This document shows, one piece after another, positions 33,400 to 43,621 of a DNA stretch of 64,000 nucleotides; within the stretch, counting starts at the first letter, position 1; every line of letters begins with the position of its first letter. The notes under the pieces are model-generated. The model was not told the DNA's origin. It did no database searches and saw only the letters and a list, made by a program, of their open reading frames with translations. The stretch covers positions 30,836,001 through 30,900,000 of the forward strand of contig NC_072893.1 in assembly GCF_027943255.1 (NCBI RefSeq), written 5' to 3'. This stretch comes from Anastrepha obliqua (lineage: Eukaryota > Arthropoda > Insecta > Diptera > Tephritidae). The position numbers were made by a program, and so were the translations under genes.

Positions 33400-34447
33400 A
33401 AAAGTCACTTTTTTATTTAGACTTTTTATTGATATAATAGAAAAATACCAGCAAAAATCCATTTATTTGCAATGAGGGCACTTTCGTGTTGCCTTAAATT
33501 AAAATCGACAAATATTTTTAATTTTAACTCATTCCAACTATTTTATCGTATTAATACTCGTATTTCTTGGTATTTAATTTTTTTGCTCTTTGTTTTCCGC
33601 TGCTGCAGTTGATGTCAGCTGCCATATTTTCACGCCACCATTTCGACAACTATTTGCTCTGTGTTTTGCCGCTTGCCAAAGTGGGACAAACAAAAGTGGC
33701 ATACAAATTTATTTGTGTATTATGCACGCGATTTCCTAAAGTCGCGTATAAGCAGCATATTTTATTGGTCCCTTTAAGGATACTATGAGCCACAAACACA
33801 AAGATATGCACCTACAAATAAATGGCATGACACTCACAGGCAACTCGAACGTACTTACAATAAATACCATACCTACATACGTATGTGTGTAGCTGTGTTT
33901 GCTTCTTGTTGAAATTTCGCACATGACAGCAGCGCCCCAGCACCTTGCGTCAATATCCTGTGTGACTACTGACTGGGCCGCTGGGGGCCACATGCGAGCA
34001 CACAACCGTCTGCTGCGGCTGGTTGATTTTCTTTGGCATTTCTGCCATTTTGACAGTTTAATTTTAATTTTATGCCAAACGTCAGTTTACTTTCGCTGTT
34101 GTTAGGTAGCCACTGTGACGTGACACATGCAACGGGTATTCCATGAAAGAGCCCCAATTGGGAGAAATTTGTGTGCAAATATGCTTTCAAAAATACATTG
34201 CGCAATATATGCAAATGTACGAGGGTAGATCACGAAGTTTGTGACTGTTGGAATGTGTCGCGTTTTAACTTTTTATGGTAATACGGCAGAGATTGACTGT
34301 TATCTGTTGGTAGGCTTCGGCGTTGTATTGAGCCAGCTGCGTTAATTGAATTCCGCTTGCACATAAAGCTTTCTTTTTTGCGTAAGATGAGATACCTGAA
34401 ATCAGGGATAAGATTAAGTAATGCTAAGCGCCCTCTGCTTCGATTAA
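33400..34447. other. unassigned stretch
   Basis: No gene or element recognised. Confidence 0.5.
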
Positions 34448-34850
34448 TTAGGTTAGGTTAGGTTAGTCAGGTTGCTTGTTTAACACAAGACACTCCGTGG
34501 CCCTAAGGCCCATTGCGATACCTGCATTTGTTTTCCTTCCCCTAACTGAGTTGCTTAAACCACTTGGATTGTTTTACGAAGGTAACTAGTCCCCCGAGTG
34601 AGACATTTTCGCCAAGATATTTGGCACGGCTTCTTTGAAGTGCTGGACATTCACAGAATTGTTGTTGTACCGACATAATTTCTTGTTCATCTCCTCAGCT
34701 TCTGTAGAAGCCATTGTGGGGTACACCCATTCTACTGGCTAGGGTGCCAATAGTGCAGTGACTCGTTATAACACTTGTGAGGACGCTGGTAGTGATCCGT
34801 TGAATCCAAGCAGACTTCTTTAATTCATCGTCAAGAAGTGATTTACTGAA
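34448..34850 (-). pseudogene. LINE Cys-tail fragment with a TTAGG-repeat 3' end
   Basis: On the minus strand the frame reads ITSHCTIGTLASRMGVPHNG, then a broken Cys motif (FYRS, then EQEIMSVQQQFCECPALQRS) and YLGENVSLGGLVTFVKQSKW, ending at a stop near 34540. This is the usual end of RNase H-bearing LINE ORFs. The 3' boundary is a TTAGG run, TTAGGTTAGGTTAGGTTAG, at 34448-34466. The upstream RNase H and RT are missing. Related tails are seen at 37625 and 33381. Confidence 0.8.
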
Positions 34851-34857
34851 TTTCATT

Positions 34858-35345
34858 GTGGTCGCAAGAGCACGGAAGACGCTGAATGTTCATTACGTCC
34901 ACGACGAGACTACATCCGAAGCAATTGAAAAAATCAATGATGTGATGTTGACTGAACGGAATTTAGAAGTGCGTACGATTGTGGAAATACCTACGACGGG
35001 CATATCGCAAGACTCAGTGATTTGGCTTTTAGGTGATTTCAGCATTTGGTTAAGAGAAAGTTATCGGCAAGTTGGATTCGACATTTGCTCGCTACCGAAA
35101 GACTGGTTGGCTCTGTTTAACTGAAATCCGTACGAGCTTTTGCGGCATTTTATAGCCGTGGACTCAATATGAATGCACTGGTATACGTCGAAGGCCAAAC
35201 AGCAATAAAAATATTGGAATTTTCCGAGTGACTTTTTGGCACAATCAACACAGATTACTTTGAATAGGGAAATGCAATCTATAGCGAATAGTATTATGCC
35301 AACATTCAGGACTGGTTTAATGACACTCTTATGAAAAAGCTCGTC
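34858..35345 (+). pseudogene. mariner transposase fragment
   Basis: The 88-codon frame at 34858-35124 has EAIEKINDVMLTERNLEVRT and EIPTTGISQDSV, the second HTH of mariner transposases (compare KINDVVLTDRRLKVRELVE, TGISKGSV). A shifted frame from about 35140 gives FIAVDSI, MHWYTSKAKQQ and KYWNFP, matching the first-Asp region (VDETWIHYYTPESKQQSKQW) with the Asp replaced. The rest is unreadable. No TIR found. Confidence 0.7.
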
Positions 35346-35349
35346 ATTG

Positions 35350-35490
35350 AAATCCATCTGCTGTTCGGATGAGGTCTAAAACCATAGATCCCTCCATTTG
35401 TGGAAACTATCAAGACGCACACCACAAACAGGAAAAGAAACTTGGCCAAACACCTAAAGAAACCGGGTGTAAGCGCCAATTATATATACG
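35350..35490 (+). repeat. SINE 3'-half fragment
   Basis: Plus-strand match to the SINE tail: AGATCCCTCCATTTGTGGAA, a GGCCAAACACC block, and GGGTGTAAGCGCCAATTATA at the end. No tRNA head. Confidence 0.7.
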
Positions 35491-35494
35491 TAAA

Positions 35495-36390
35495 GGTAGG
35501 TAGCTAGGTGAAATGGTTAAAGTGCTACTCTGGCACTCCACAAGTAGCACTAATGCGCCGTTGTGATATCTTTACGAGATCTCCAACAGCCAGCCACAGC
35601 TGTTGATGCAATGGAGAAGATTGATGGGATTTAAGGTGGCGCACTTTCTCAGATTGTCTAGCTGGCAAACCCGGATATTCACAGAGAAAGTGCTCAACAG
35701 TCTTCTGCTCTGAAAGGTCCCCACAGTTTCTGCAATGGGCGTTAAATAGTAAAACTAGCTTTCCCGCGTGTCAGTCGATCGTCCAATGACCGGTAAATAA
35801 AAATACGAGTTTGGGAATTGAATGGTGTGAAGTCCCCAGCGCTTTTTGAGTCCTCCGTCTATTGAACTGGAGCCGCAGGGTTGTCGAAACAGAAGAAATA
35901 CAGCTCAATTTTTTCGGCGCTTTCCTGAGAAATAAGTAGTCGAAATCTCCTATAAAAACAGTCAGGGGGATGCCGATGACCGAGTAGGATGTCTCTAAAA
36001 CTAATTCAGTCCTCTTCCTGGAAAGCTGATCAGCGATTTCTTTTTCCCATATGTTCCTATGTCCTGGAACCAAGATCAGAGAAATGTTACTTACAGGCCT
36101 AAGAGATTTGATCGTTTCCTTACAAGAGTTGACCAATTTGGATCAGCCCCGTGGCATCATCAGAGTCACCATCGCAGCTTGACTATCGCTCCCACGTTCC
36201 CTAAGCATTCTGCATACCTGCAGGATCGCAAAGACTTCTGCCTGAAAAACACTAGCAGTATTCGGCAGTTTTAGGGAAATAGATGAATCAGCTGATTTAG
36301 AGAAAACCCCTGCTCCGACTCCCGATTCCATTCCGTCAGTGTAGACTGAAGTACCAGCTTCGATAAAGATTTACCCCTCGTTCCGACCCT
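35495..36390 (-). pseudogene. I/LOA-type LINE family A, RNase H to 3' end
   Basis: The minus frame at 36331-36143 gives MESGVGAGVFSKSADSSISL, then ASVFQAEVFAILQVCRML (second acid) and DSQAAM (third acid). The 36136-35771 frame gives NSCKETIKSLRPVSNISLIL, then VPGHRNIWEKEIADQLSRKR (GNE replaced by KE). The Cys tail near 35740-35660 and a long 3' UTR to about 35495 match family A at 1291. The FxDGS start of RNase H is degraded (TDGME). Frameshifts only, few stops. Confidence 0.8.
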
Positions 36391-37620
36391 GCCTACTTGG
36401 ATATTCAAGTATATATAATATAATAATATAAATTATAACAATGGCTCTGACAAAAAATATTTGGCTTCAACGAAATTTTCTCTAAAAAAACGCCTAATTT
36501 GGAGGCTCTCAAGAAACGTTGAAGAAGTGAAATTTGGACTCTGAAGATTACAGGAAACTGTGTTGCGAAATAAAAAGTTTTTAAGCCGTAAAAGCATTCT
36601 TTCATCCATAAATTCATAGACTTATTTATCTACCCTCGTATGTGTGCACCTACATTAGGTATTCTTCAGTCGACGGCGTACGGCCTTTGTGTTGTAGCTT
36701 TGGTTGAAAATCGATTTCGGTTCATTGGCCGTGCCATAAACTGATGGCGTAGATACTACTTATAAATGTATATATGTATGTATGTATGTATGTGTGTGTA
36801 TGTATGTATACATGTATATATGTATGCACATACATATGTATGTATATATATATGTATGCATGTATGTATTATTGCCGACAATTTATGCAGCAACTTTCGT
36901 TTTGTATCAAACTCCTCTCTAAGCATGCAAAGTGGAGCATGGCGTAGTATTTTAATTGCGAAAAGTTTTCCGATTACGTTCTCGCTTTATTGTTAAGGAA
37001 TTTGTTTTTAATACTAATGTACATTCAAGCATACATCTGCATATAGATATATATATTTTGCATATCTATGAAGTCCATTACAAAGTGATGATGCTTGCGG
37101 ATTTTTCTATCGAATTTTTATTTGTAATTACTAGGGCACTCTAAAGTATGTTCTTAAAAACTTATTTTAAGTGCTTAAGATATGCCATTAGGTTCTAAAA
37201 ATATGCTCCAAAAATGCTTTTAAGCCTTAAGATATGCACTTAAACTTCATATACAGTCCGTGCAATAACTATGGCACGGAAACTTATTGACATGTTTTGA
37301 CAATTTATTTATTCCTTCTTTAATTTTAATAATTTTTTGTATGAAACCATTGTTCAAGCTCCTACAAAAATCACATAAATCCACGTTTCCGACTGTGTGC
37401 AAATTAAAAAAAATTATTAAAAAAAACCTAGCCACTGTAAACAACACGAATATGGCTCACACTTCAAATCGTGCTGAGTGCGTTTATGATGAAATATGCC
37501 TAACTTTCCAATACAAACATCAGATGGCGCTTAACAACCCTGGGAGAGCTCAATACCAGGAATAGATATAAATAGCAACCCTCGTATAGCCAAAAAATGA
37601 GTTTTTCAAAGTTATGTAGT
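36391..37620. other. unassigned, with a TATG microsatellite
   Basis: A TATG/TGTA-type microsatellite with ACATATG interruptions spans about 36768-36866. Frames crossing it are artefacts. The 36391-36640 part resembles an element terminus, but I cannot assign it. Confidence 0.5.
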
Positions 37621-37624
37621 ATTC

Positions 37625-39065
37625 GGTTAGGTTAGGTTATGGTGGTAGTCGGTCTGTGTGACCAACTTACTTAGATCTTACAGGTCCGTCGTAATACCAC
37701 TGTGTTGCACGGGAACCTAATTTACTTTCCTTCGTGGCACTATTTTGTGGCTCTTATGAAATGTAGCATTGATCCCATCCCCAGGCCAGACAACTCTGTA
37801 AGAGAATTAAAAATTATTTACCTAGTCAACCTGCTCTGATTTCAGCTAATATTGCTAATAATAATAGCTAATTGCAAAGTGCTCAACTGTTTCTTCTTCT
37901 TTCTCATCTCTACTACTTCTGCAATATTCATGGGAGAAAACTCCAGGTCCCAAGGAATGACCTGTTATAAAGGGTGGTTAAATTTCAAGGACCGATGTTG
38001 ACTGTGAACCACACTTAAACGTCAAGTTTTTTTCTGAATTTCAATTGACATTTTCCAATTTCAGACTAACTCAATTTGAACCATGGAAAGATGCACAATC
38101 GAGCAACGCGCTAAAGTTATTCAGGCTTATTATGAAACCGGGCGTTCAAATCGAAATGCATATCGCGCACTTCATGATTTTTTCGGTCATCTCAGTGGAT
38201 TCGTCAATAAGCGGAATTGCCGCATTTGGGCGAATGATAATCCAAGAGTGATTGCCGAAAAACCAATGCACCCACAAAGAGTGATTGTTTGGTGCGGTTT
38301 ATGGGCCAGCATCATCATTGGGCCGTATTTTTTCCAAAATGAGGCCGGTCAGGCAGCTACTGTGAATAGTGTTCGCTATCGTGAGATGATAACGAACTTT
38401 TTATGGCCCGAATTGGAAGATATGGATGTGGACGATATGTGGTTTCAACAGGACGGTGCCACATGTCACACAGATAACGAAACAATGGCTCTTTTGCGCG
38501 AAAAATTTGATGGCTGAATTATCTTACGTCGCGGCGATGTCAATTGGCTGCCAAGATCATGTGATTTAACACCGTTGGACTTCTTTCTTTGGGGTTATTT
38601 GAAAGAAAAGGTGTACGTCGATAAGCCAGCAACAACTCAAGAGCTAAAGGATGAGATAATTCGGCACATTAACGGTATAGAACCTCATATGTCTCAGCGT
38701 CATCGAAAATTTGGACCATCCGATGGAGGTGTGCCGTCGAGGCCGCGGCGGCTATTTGGCCAATATTTTGTACCATATCTAATTGAGTTATACCAATATT
38801 ATCATAATAAGGAGAAATGGTAATAATTTCTTAAAAAAATTGTATTTTATTCAAAATTAACACCGGCCCTTGAATCTTAACCACCCTTTACATATGTATC
38901 TTCATCTCTCCATGACCTATTGGCCTCTTGGATAACGTTGTTTTTGATTATTAGTTTACTCATGGTCATAGGTATCCCAATGGTACTTTTATCACTGAGC
39001 AGTTGTAGAGCAGTACCTTTTCTGGCTAGCTCATCGGCTTTCCAATTTCTCTCAATATCTCAAAA
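37625..39065 (-). pseudogene. LINE C-terminus split by a mariner, with TTAGG-like tail
   Basis: Two pieces flank the mariner at 37970-38888. The 39065-38891 piece reads IERNWKADELARKGTALQLL and IGIPMTMSKLIIKNNVIQEA, then NRSWRDEDT: the last RNase H block (ADELA) and its follow-on helix. The 37967-37640 piece continues with the Cys tail (SFLGPGV, then EYCRSSRDEKEEETVEHF). The 3' boundary is a GGTTAGGTTAGGTTA run at 37625-37639. Reading resumes across the mariner, so this LINE is older than the mariner insertion. Confidence 0.75.
37970..38888 (+). mobile_element. mariner with TIRs, one in-frame stop and an N-terminal deletion
   Basis: TIRs AAGGGTGGTTAAATTTCAAG and, reverse complemented, AAGGGTGGTTAAGATTCAAG are bounded by TA at 37968-37969 and 38889-38890. 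The frame at 38083-38517 starts MERCTIEQRAKVIQAYYETG (HTH start) and jumps from RALHDFFG to a FVNKRNCRIWANDNP core, so the second HTH and the MSDEAHF region (first Asp) are deleted. WFQQDGATCHT (second acid) remains. After TGA at 38515 the same frame continues IILRRGDVNWLPRSCDLTPL and DFFLWGYLKEKVYVD, to 38823. Age looks moderate. Confidence 0.9.
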
Positions 39066-40290
39066 TTTCGTTTTGATTTGGTATTCCAGTGTTGAATTTT
39101 GAAAAAGTCGGAATTTATTGTTTTTTATTTTATTTATAATTTTTCGACTTGACTTTAGCAAAATTTCAAAAAAAAAAAAAATAATAATAATTGTAAAAGT
39201 TATCGCTGTTTGTTTGGAGCCCGTTTCTCCAGAAGTCCTTGGAGATTCAATTAAAGTCAATCGGATAAGCGAAATTAGTTTTATTAATAGAAAATCGTGT
39301 GCCTGATCGAGGCTTTTTTTCAAAATTAACAATATGGTGGCCTCAGAAAATATTTTTCAGATTTTCGAGAAAAAAACCGACAATTAATTGTTAAAAAAAC
39401 CGAAATTTTTGAAAAAAAGTTCTTCGAATAGGTATGAGTTTCTTATGTTTTTCAAAAGCAGTATACATTTCATTGAAAGCTACCAAGCGGTTTTGATGTT
39501 ACAGTAATCACCAGTTCAAAAAACATAGTTTTGAGAAAAACACATTTGCGGTTAAAATTTAGTAGAGAGAACAATTTTTAGTTTTACTCCAAATATTTAT
39601 TTCAGGAAATTCTTTTCCTTATGTATCTCTAAAGTGGCTTGTCGCTTTGAATCTACTTAAGAAAATCTTTTCCAATAACTTCTCTGCTTCGCGAAGTTGC
39701 ATTAGTTTTTCAAAACTTAATCTTCCTTAATCTTTCTTCGCTTGCTTTCTTTACCTATCCACCGGAGCTGTCATTATATACTTGTACAAATTTATGTGCT
39801 CTACAGTGCCCAATATTATTATAGTATTCCTTCCAGAAAAGTATATTAAGCAAGAATATCGAGCGTAGTATTTCTCGTTAGTCAATTAAATTTCAAAGCC
39901 AAGCGAACACTCAGTGTGACTAAATTAACTTGTGAGCGAGCAAATCACCGCGTTCATGGCCGTCAAATGGCGATGTTATCGACAATTTATATATGCACAA
40001 GTAGGTAAGTACAAGCACACCAGTGTATACTCACATTTATGTACGTACACGTACAAATTCATAAGCATCTAAGCATCTCCTTACGAGTGGCACATCATTT
40101 ACATACAAATATCATACAATGACAAGGGGTCGTACTGAGTTCGTAGGGGCGACTCATCCGAGCGTAGAGTGCTCAAGCTACATGGGTATACACATACAGC
40201 TGCTGACATAAAAGTGTGGACAACGAGAAAATTGGGTTATTGCATTTTAATTTTTTTATTTGTTTAGTTTTATTGGATAGGTAAACCTCG
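39066..40290. other. unassigned AT-rich stretch
   Basis: The 39100-39560 part is A/T-run rich and echoes the TTAA-type element interior (AACATAGTTTTGAGAAAAAC), but no termini are visible. The rest shows nothing recognised. Confidence 0.45.
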
Positions 40291-40740
40291 AGTTTGTGAG
40301 GTATGGCGCAGAAGAGTGGGCGATGACAACATCCGATGAGGTGTCCCTGGGAGTGTTTGAGAAGAAAATTCTGCGCAAGATTTTTGGACCTTTGGACGTT
40401 GGCAGCGGCGAATATCGCAGGCAATGGATCGATGAGCTATATGAGCTTTACGACGACGTAGACATAACGCAGCGAATAAAGATCCAGCGGCTTCGTTGGG
40501 TGAGTCATGTCGTTCGAATGAATACAAACGCTCCGACTCTGAAAGTATTCGATGCGGTACCAGCTGATGGTAGCAGAGAAAGAGGAAGCCTCCTCTACTT
40601 TGGAAAGATGAGGTAGAAGGACTTGACTTCACTTGGTGTTTCCAACTGGCGCCGGTTAGCATGAGAAAGAAACGACTGGCGCGCTTTGTTAAACTCCACC
40701 AAAATCACATAAGCGGTTATTGTGCCAGTCAAGAAGAAGC
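40291..40740 (+). pseudogene. RTE-like LINE C-terminus to 3' end
   Basis: Frame 40296-40616 reads VRYGAEEWAMTTSDEVSLGV, FEKKILRKIFGPLDVGSGEY, RRQWIDELYELYDDVDITQR and then IQRLRWVSHVVRMNTNAPTL. A frameshift near 40580 precedes KDLTSLGVSNWRRLA and ERNDWRALLNS. The 3' terminus is GTGCCAGTCAAGAAGAAG (40720-40737). One frameshift and one later stop make it a fairly young copy, truncated at the RT thumb. Confidence 0.85.
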
Positions 40741-40784
40741 CTCGAGTTACTTTATTAGGCGCCACGCGAGAAGAGACAAGCATG

Positions 40785-41035
40785 TGGATTGCAGGCATTC
40801 CATGAGCTTCCACGGCTGGACTAGCCTAGGTTGGGCATTGAAGTGGAACCCACAGAGAAGCAGAGGTCGCGGTCGGCCAAAGAATACTTGAAAAAGGTCG
40901 ATATTGCATGAGCTAGCAGTTGCCGACATCACATGAGACATCACATGGGAGGGCGCAAAATCAGTAGTCCATAACCGTTACGATGAGAGCATATAGTCGT
41001 GACCCTATGCTCTCGAGCGGCATGAACAAGGAAAC
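40785..41035 (+). pseudogene. RTE-like C-terminal tail, different subfamily
   Basis: Plus-strand reading WNPQRSRGRGRPKNT (40848-40890), then a stop where Trp is expected. KRSILHELAVADITDITWE and AKSVVHNRYD follow, then VVTLCSR near 41000. This is the GRGRPKxTWxRxxxxEL...W...A..RxxW..LVxALC tail of another RTE-type subfamily. Only this end is present, directly after the previous RTE piece, so they may be separate insertions. Confidence 0.65.
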
Positions 41036-41510
41036 AAAAATTCCGGGCAACGAAGCCAATGTATAAATGTTTTTGACAACCCATTATCGCGCAAATTTCG
41101 ACACCGTCGTATTGCTTGAACTCTCTCCTTATTTTATGAACTCTCTCCTTATGATATTTATGCGGCTTACGGTTTATTTTGAAAAGTCACGTGAACCAGA
41201 CATCGTTAATCCCTCAAAGTAGCTTTCTGACACTTCTTGACCTGCTGTCCCTCTTCTAATAGCTCTTCCTCTCGCACTGCACCAAAAAGTTCTTCAAACC
41301 ATAGACACTCGTAGTTTGCTAAATGGTGGAATTTCTCTTATTCCTGGTAGGACCAAAATTTAACTCTTGTCACTTTCTGCAAATTTCTTAAGAAGTGGGA
41401 AACTTTAACAAGCACTGGAATTATGCAACCCCTTTCCACAAATCATCAACAAAATAAGATTTAAAAGGCATATTTACTAAAACAAAAAAAAAAAAATACC
41501 AGTCTAACGG
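41036..41510. other. unassigned stretch
   Basis: No gene recognised. An A run lies near 41483-41497. Confidence 0.5.
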
Positions 41511-41513
41511 TTA

Positions 41514-41935
41514 GACGCGATAGAAGTGAAACCTTCCGTAAAACAAACTGAGAGAGAATGAGACGAAAACAGCATTAGGGGCGGGATAATTATAGGTTCA
41601 TTATAATATTGATATAAAGTTCATATTTTATTTTCTTCATTTTATTATTATTCATCCTCAATGTTTTCAATTTCAACAAATGATACGAGTGGCTTATGAT
41701 AGCTAAAATATGATACAAATGCTTTGGTTTCGATGTTGTCAACATATCTTTGAAATACCGCGTCAATTGTTGTTTTTGATCGTGTTGTCGATTCAGTGCG
41801 ATTGTTACACATTTTTAAATTGAATGTTGTATTGAGAAAGTCAATTGAAGGAACCGCTGTGTCCAATGCAAAATTTACGTTGAAATCACCTCTTAAAATC
41901 ATTGGAACTTTATCGTATCCGCGATACTTCTGGTG
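41514..41935 (-). pseudogene. orphan endonuclease-like (EEP) fragment, copy 1
   Basis: The minus frame 41902-41648 reads MILRGDFNVNFALDTAVPSI (GDFN motif of endonuclease/exonuclease/phosphatase proteins), FLNTTFNLKMCNNRTESTTR, SKTTIDAVFQRYVDNIETKA and FVSYFSYHKPLVSFVE. The usual SDH at the end is SYH here, as in copy 2 at 52675. No RT follows. The minus-strand downstream flank carries TAGAAGTGAAACC (41520) and then a GA-rich run, as copy 2 also does. I infer an element family using this domain, possibly Helentron-like. Confidence 0.65.
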
Positions 41936-42079
41936 TATACTTTATTAAATTTTCGTGAATGAATTCCGTGATGCTATTTATTGATTTTGGTTCTCCGTTA
42001 CCTTTGGAAAATGTGTAAACAGTAAGCAAACTTTATTCAAATATTTTCCCTCATTTTTGCATCAGTAAAATTAAACAAA

Positions 42080-42275
42080 CGCCGTAGCCGAATGGGTTGG
42101 TGCGTGACTACTATTCAGAATTCACAGAGAGAACGTCAGTTCGAATCTCGGTGAAAACACCAAAATTAAGAAAAACATTTTTCTAATAGCGCTCACCCCT
42201 CAGCAGGCAATGGCAAAACACCGAGTGTATTTCTGCCATGAAAAAAAGCTCCTCATAAACATATCATAAAAAAAA
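42080..42275 (+). repeat. tRNA-derived SINE, 3'-truncated, plus strand
   Basis: The head is GCCGTAGCCGAATGGGTTGG (A box inside) at 42081-42100, with a B box AGTTCGAATCTCGG near 42142. The body contains a reversed CTCCGAGTG-type segment (ACACCGAGTGTATTTCTGCC). It ends in CTCCTCATAAACATATC and an A run at 42269-42282, so the last third is missing. Confidence 0.8.
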
Positions 42276-42303
42276 AAAATAACTGTATAAAAAAATTTTT
42301 TTT

Positions 42304-42606
42304 CTTGTGATTCGAACCAAGGATTTTGGATCGGAAGCTCACATTGCTAGTCGCTCGGCTACCGCGCCATGCTGTCGGCGCTGGCCTAAAAGTTATTTAG
42401 TTCGTCGCTACGTTTATATCAACATATAATATAACGCTTCGTAGCTAAATAACTTTTAGGCCAGCGCCGACAGCATGGCGCGGTAGCCGAGCGGCTAGCA
42501 ATGTGAGCTTCCGATCCAAAATCCTTGGTTCGAATCACAAGAAAAAATAAAAGTTATTTAGTTCGTCGCTACGTTTATATCAACATATAATATAACGCTT
42601 CGTAGC
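42304..42606. repeat. near-perfect inverted pair of tRNA-like units plus duplicated loop
   Basis: Arms 42304-42400 and 42445-42541 are 97 nt each and differ at one position by my reading (GAC versus GGC in the A-box region). Each arm holds a tRNA-like unit with A box TAGCCGAGCGGCTAGC and B box GGTTCGAATC. The loop is 42401-42444. A stretch from arm edge through loop (42388-42445) recurs unchanged as a direct repeat at 42549-42606. This tRNA-like unit is not the SINE head at 42081. Transcripts across it would form a long hairpin. Confidence 0.88.
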
Positions 42607-42609
42607 CAA

Positions 42610-43261
42610 GAGGGTCGCTATTTCCGTTTCACTTTTTCTCAAATCACTCCCAACGATTCTAAAGAAGTTTTCACTTCAAAAATTCTTTCCCACCCGCATT
42701 TTTATGTCCATAACTGTATATTTGTTTACACTTGGTGCCACTTAGCCACTTACATAAAACAAGTGCGGTTAAGTATTTGAGGTCACCAGCTACGTACATT
42801 CTCACACATGAGTACGTATGTATGTATGCTTGTGTTCAGGTACATGTTCATGTCTGCGAATATATTTATAAGAAAATTTGTATGCAAAAATTGGTATTAA
42901 TAATGCATATGAACATGCATTATAATAATTTCTACTATACTCACTATTGTTCTCTGCTATTTTCCTTGACATGTGCGTCTGAATGTTCGGTGTAAGTACG
43001 GCAAAGTAGGTCCTTCTTAGCAATTTAATCGCTTGCTCGTGCGGCTAATAAAATTTACTTACAACCATAATATTATAATACCAACTACGAAGCATGAGTG
43101 GGCTCACCGTTTTCAAGTTGTGGGAATTTCAAGTGACCGATATTTGCATTTATGGATGACCGACAAATACAAAGGCTTACCGGCAGGGAAATCGATTAGT
43201 ACCGGAATGGTATGGAACTAGTGCATTTGGAACCTTAACTAGTTCTCATTGCTGCTGCTTT
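42610..43261. other. unassigned stretch
   Basis: No gene or element recognised. A tatg microsatellite lies near 42815-42830. Confidence 0.5.
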
Positions 43262-43615
43262 TTATAGAAACAATAGCTCCACAGATTCCATTTCCACTGT
43301 TGAACTAAATCGGTTAAGATTCTGCTGAAAATTTTTAAAAGCATTCAACATTTTCTTGGACCAAAAAAAGTTGGAAATAGCGTCCAAAATTTTACTACTT
43401 TGACTTTGCGGATACAATTTTTCAAAATTTTTATGTAAACCTTTTAAGCATAAAATTTCTTTATCATCTGAGGCAATTATTTGGGAAAAAATATTTTTAA
43501 AACTAATTTTATTTCTAAAAATGTTTGTGGAGGTATTTCCAAGTTGGACCAACTCATGCAAGTTTTAATACTTTTCCGAAATATTTTGGCAGAAGTCTTA
43601 AAATATAATACTTTG
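43262..43615 (-). CDS. unrecognised 118-codon open frame
   Basis: Open on the minus strand from about 43615 to the stop at 43262. The first ATG is at 43559-43561, giving 99 residues. The reading is protein-like: mixed polar and hydrophobic, with heptad-like Phe/Leu/Asn spacing (IFRNKISFKNIFSQIIASDD, LCLKGLHKNFEKLYPQSQSS, FFWSKKMLNAFKNFQQNLNR). I recognise no family, catalytic motif or signal. It directly abuts an RTE fragment, so it may be part of an old element, a lost exon or chance in AT-rich DNA. No splice signals were convincing. Confidence 0.3.
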
Positions 43616-43621
43616 TATAAT

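Noticed and set aside
36405..36617. Tc1-like terminus downstream of the LINE at 36.4 kb
   Set aside because: A few residues looked transposase-like, but no catalytic block or TIR could be placed.
36766..36996. 76-codon frame with MYICMYVCMC-like start
   Set aside because: It is a translation of the TATG/TGTA microsatellite.
42080..42160. A functional tRNA gene
   Set aside because: The cloverleaf is imperfect, several diverged copies share a long non-tRNA body, and no poly-T terminator is placed correctly. It is a SINE head.
42445..42541. A functional tRNA gene in the inverted pair
   Set aside because: A and B boxes are good, but I could not form a proper acceptor stem with the flanking bases. 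Left as tRNA-like.
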